A stretch of DNA of 64,000 nucleotides from Lachnospiraceae bacterium (GTDB taxonomy: Bacteria > Bacillota > Clostridia > Lachnospirales > Lachnospiraceae). The notes beneath the pieces are model-generated. The model searched no databases. It was not told the origin of the DNA and was given only the letters and a program-made list of their open reading frames with translations. Location of the stretch: NCBI GenBank assembly GCA_910575445.1, contig CAJTFW010000011.1, positions 62,001 to 126,000 on the forward strand, in the 5' to 3' direction. The position numbers and the translations under genes were made by a program. Position 1 is the first letter of the stretch; every line of letters starts with the position of its first letter. Positions 63,547 to 64,000 of this stretch are shown in pieces.

Positions 63547-63653
63547 TTTAACACCTCGATTCCTAAAAATCTGTGGCACAAGATATAATATAATCTGCGC
63601 CTGCCACACTTCAATTATACAAAAAATCGCCTGTCTTTACAATAAATTTCACA

Positions 63654-64000
63654 TTAAATTTCTTCCTCCCTCCGTTTCGTTTTGTTCTGTTGCCTGTTAT
63701 GCTGTCGGCTCTTGTTCTGAAGTTCCCTTTCAAGATTCTTCTTGTTATAGCTGATTACCTCGGCATATGCTAACTCTGTGGCGGTCTTGGTCTGCTCTCT
63801 GCCGATACTGTCATACTCGGATTGCAAGGAATGTATCTCGGCTTTCCACTGTTTCGGCGTTATCTTCTCGCCGTTCTGTAAAAGGCTCTGCATACGCTCC
63901 TTTAATTCGGGATACTTCGATAAGCTGTCCTTATGCTCTTTATCGTATCTCATTTTCGCAAGTCCTTTGAGTGACTGGCTCTCTTTATAGGTGGCTTGGA
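63654..64000 (-). CDS. Relaxase C-terminal end, continues beyond the window
   Basis: The frame is open to the right edge and ends at 63654. Visible part: ~115 residues, charged and coiled-coil rich (MRYDKEHKDSLSKYPELKERMQSLLQ...ITPKQWKAEIHSLQSEYD), the pattern of the C-terminus of relaxases from Tn916/Tn1549-type conjugative elements. The nicking domain lies outside the window. With the TnpW-like gene and the intron it marks the edge of a conjugative element relic. Confidence 0.7.
   Translation of the reverse strand, partial: QATYKESQSLKGLAKMRYDKEHKDSLSKYPELKERMQSLLQNGEKITPKQWKAEIHSLQSEYDSIGREQTKTATELAYAEVISYNKKNLERELQNKSRQHNRQQNKTKRREEEI

Overview
The window looks like a chromosomal segment of a Clostridia/Lachnospiraceae-type Bacillota. 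Low-to-moderate GC, strong AGGAGG ribosome binding sites, consensus TTGACA-N17-TATAAT promoters, the order rpmG-secE-nusG-rplKA-rplJL-rpoBC-rpsL-rpsG-fusA-tuf, and the accessory content (VanZ, DUF1189, EFR1 ferredoxin, FTR-beta, MobV element, Lan-type immunity transporter) all fit. Genus cannot be fixed from the sequence alone.

Layout. (1) 1-1520: a MATE efflux gene and the displaced original 3' end and terminator of tuf. (2) About 1564-10188: an integrative mobilizable element inserted in the 3' end of tuf. It carries its own replacement tuf 3' end and terminator, paired TAGAGCCA arm-type repeats at both ends, an XRE/DUF6442 pair with triple operators, a MobV relaxase (3' frameshift), an oriT-like hairpin cluster, a RepA-like ATPase, integrase, excisionase, an XRE repressor, and an AT-rich cargo operon with a C39/papain-like cysteine-peptidase-like protein and two unknown partners. 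(3) 10135-26684: the translation/transcription core (tuf, fusA, rpsG, rpsL, a divergent vanZ-like gene, rpoC, rpoB, rplL, rplJ with an L10 leader, rplA, rplK, nusG, secE, rpmG). (4) 26841-29892: a membrane gene pair, two giant hairpin repeats, a second MATE gene. (5) 29999-35292: an ArsR-led operon (catalytically degenerate glutamine amidotransferase, M18 aminopeptidase, FTR-beta, thioredoxin), divergent from a split heavy-metal chaperone/P1B-ATPase pair. (6) 35369-37285: an ECF sigma factor and a probable anti-sigma factor. (7) 37362-42696: a tightly coupled operon of two related DNA methyltransferases, an unknown protein and a double-LAGLIDADG protein, preceded by a 22-codon ORF. It resembles a restriction-modification locus with an unusual nuclease fold and is the most interesting candidate system here. 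(8) 42892-48960: an OmpR-type two-component system divergent from a LanFEG-like transporter, followed by decayed small membrane genes. (9) 49210-59788: Rrf2/EFR1 pair, a MutS2-like protein with an ABC-2 transporter trio, and an ECF sigma-ABC transporter operon ending in a truncated VanY-like gene. (10) 59875-64000: a 3'-truncated group II intron with maturase, a frameshifted TnpW-like gene, an Rpn-like nuclease and the C-terminal end of a relaxase, i.e. a decayed conjugative element.

The conserved ribosomal/RNA-polymerase block is ordinary housekeeping. The rest is accessory DNA with at least two mobile-element contexts and several eroded genes. All calls are from reading the sequence; no database search was possible.
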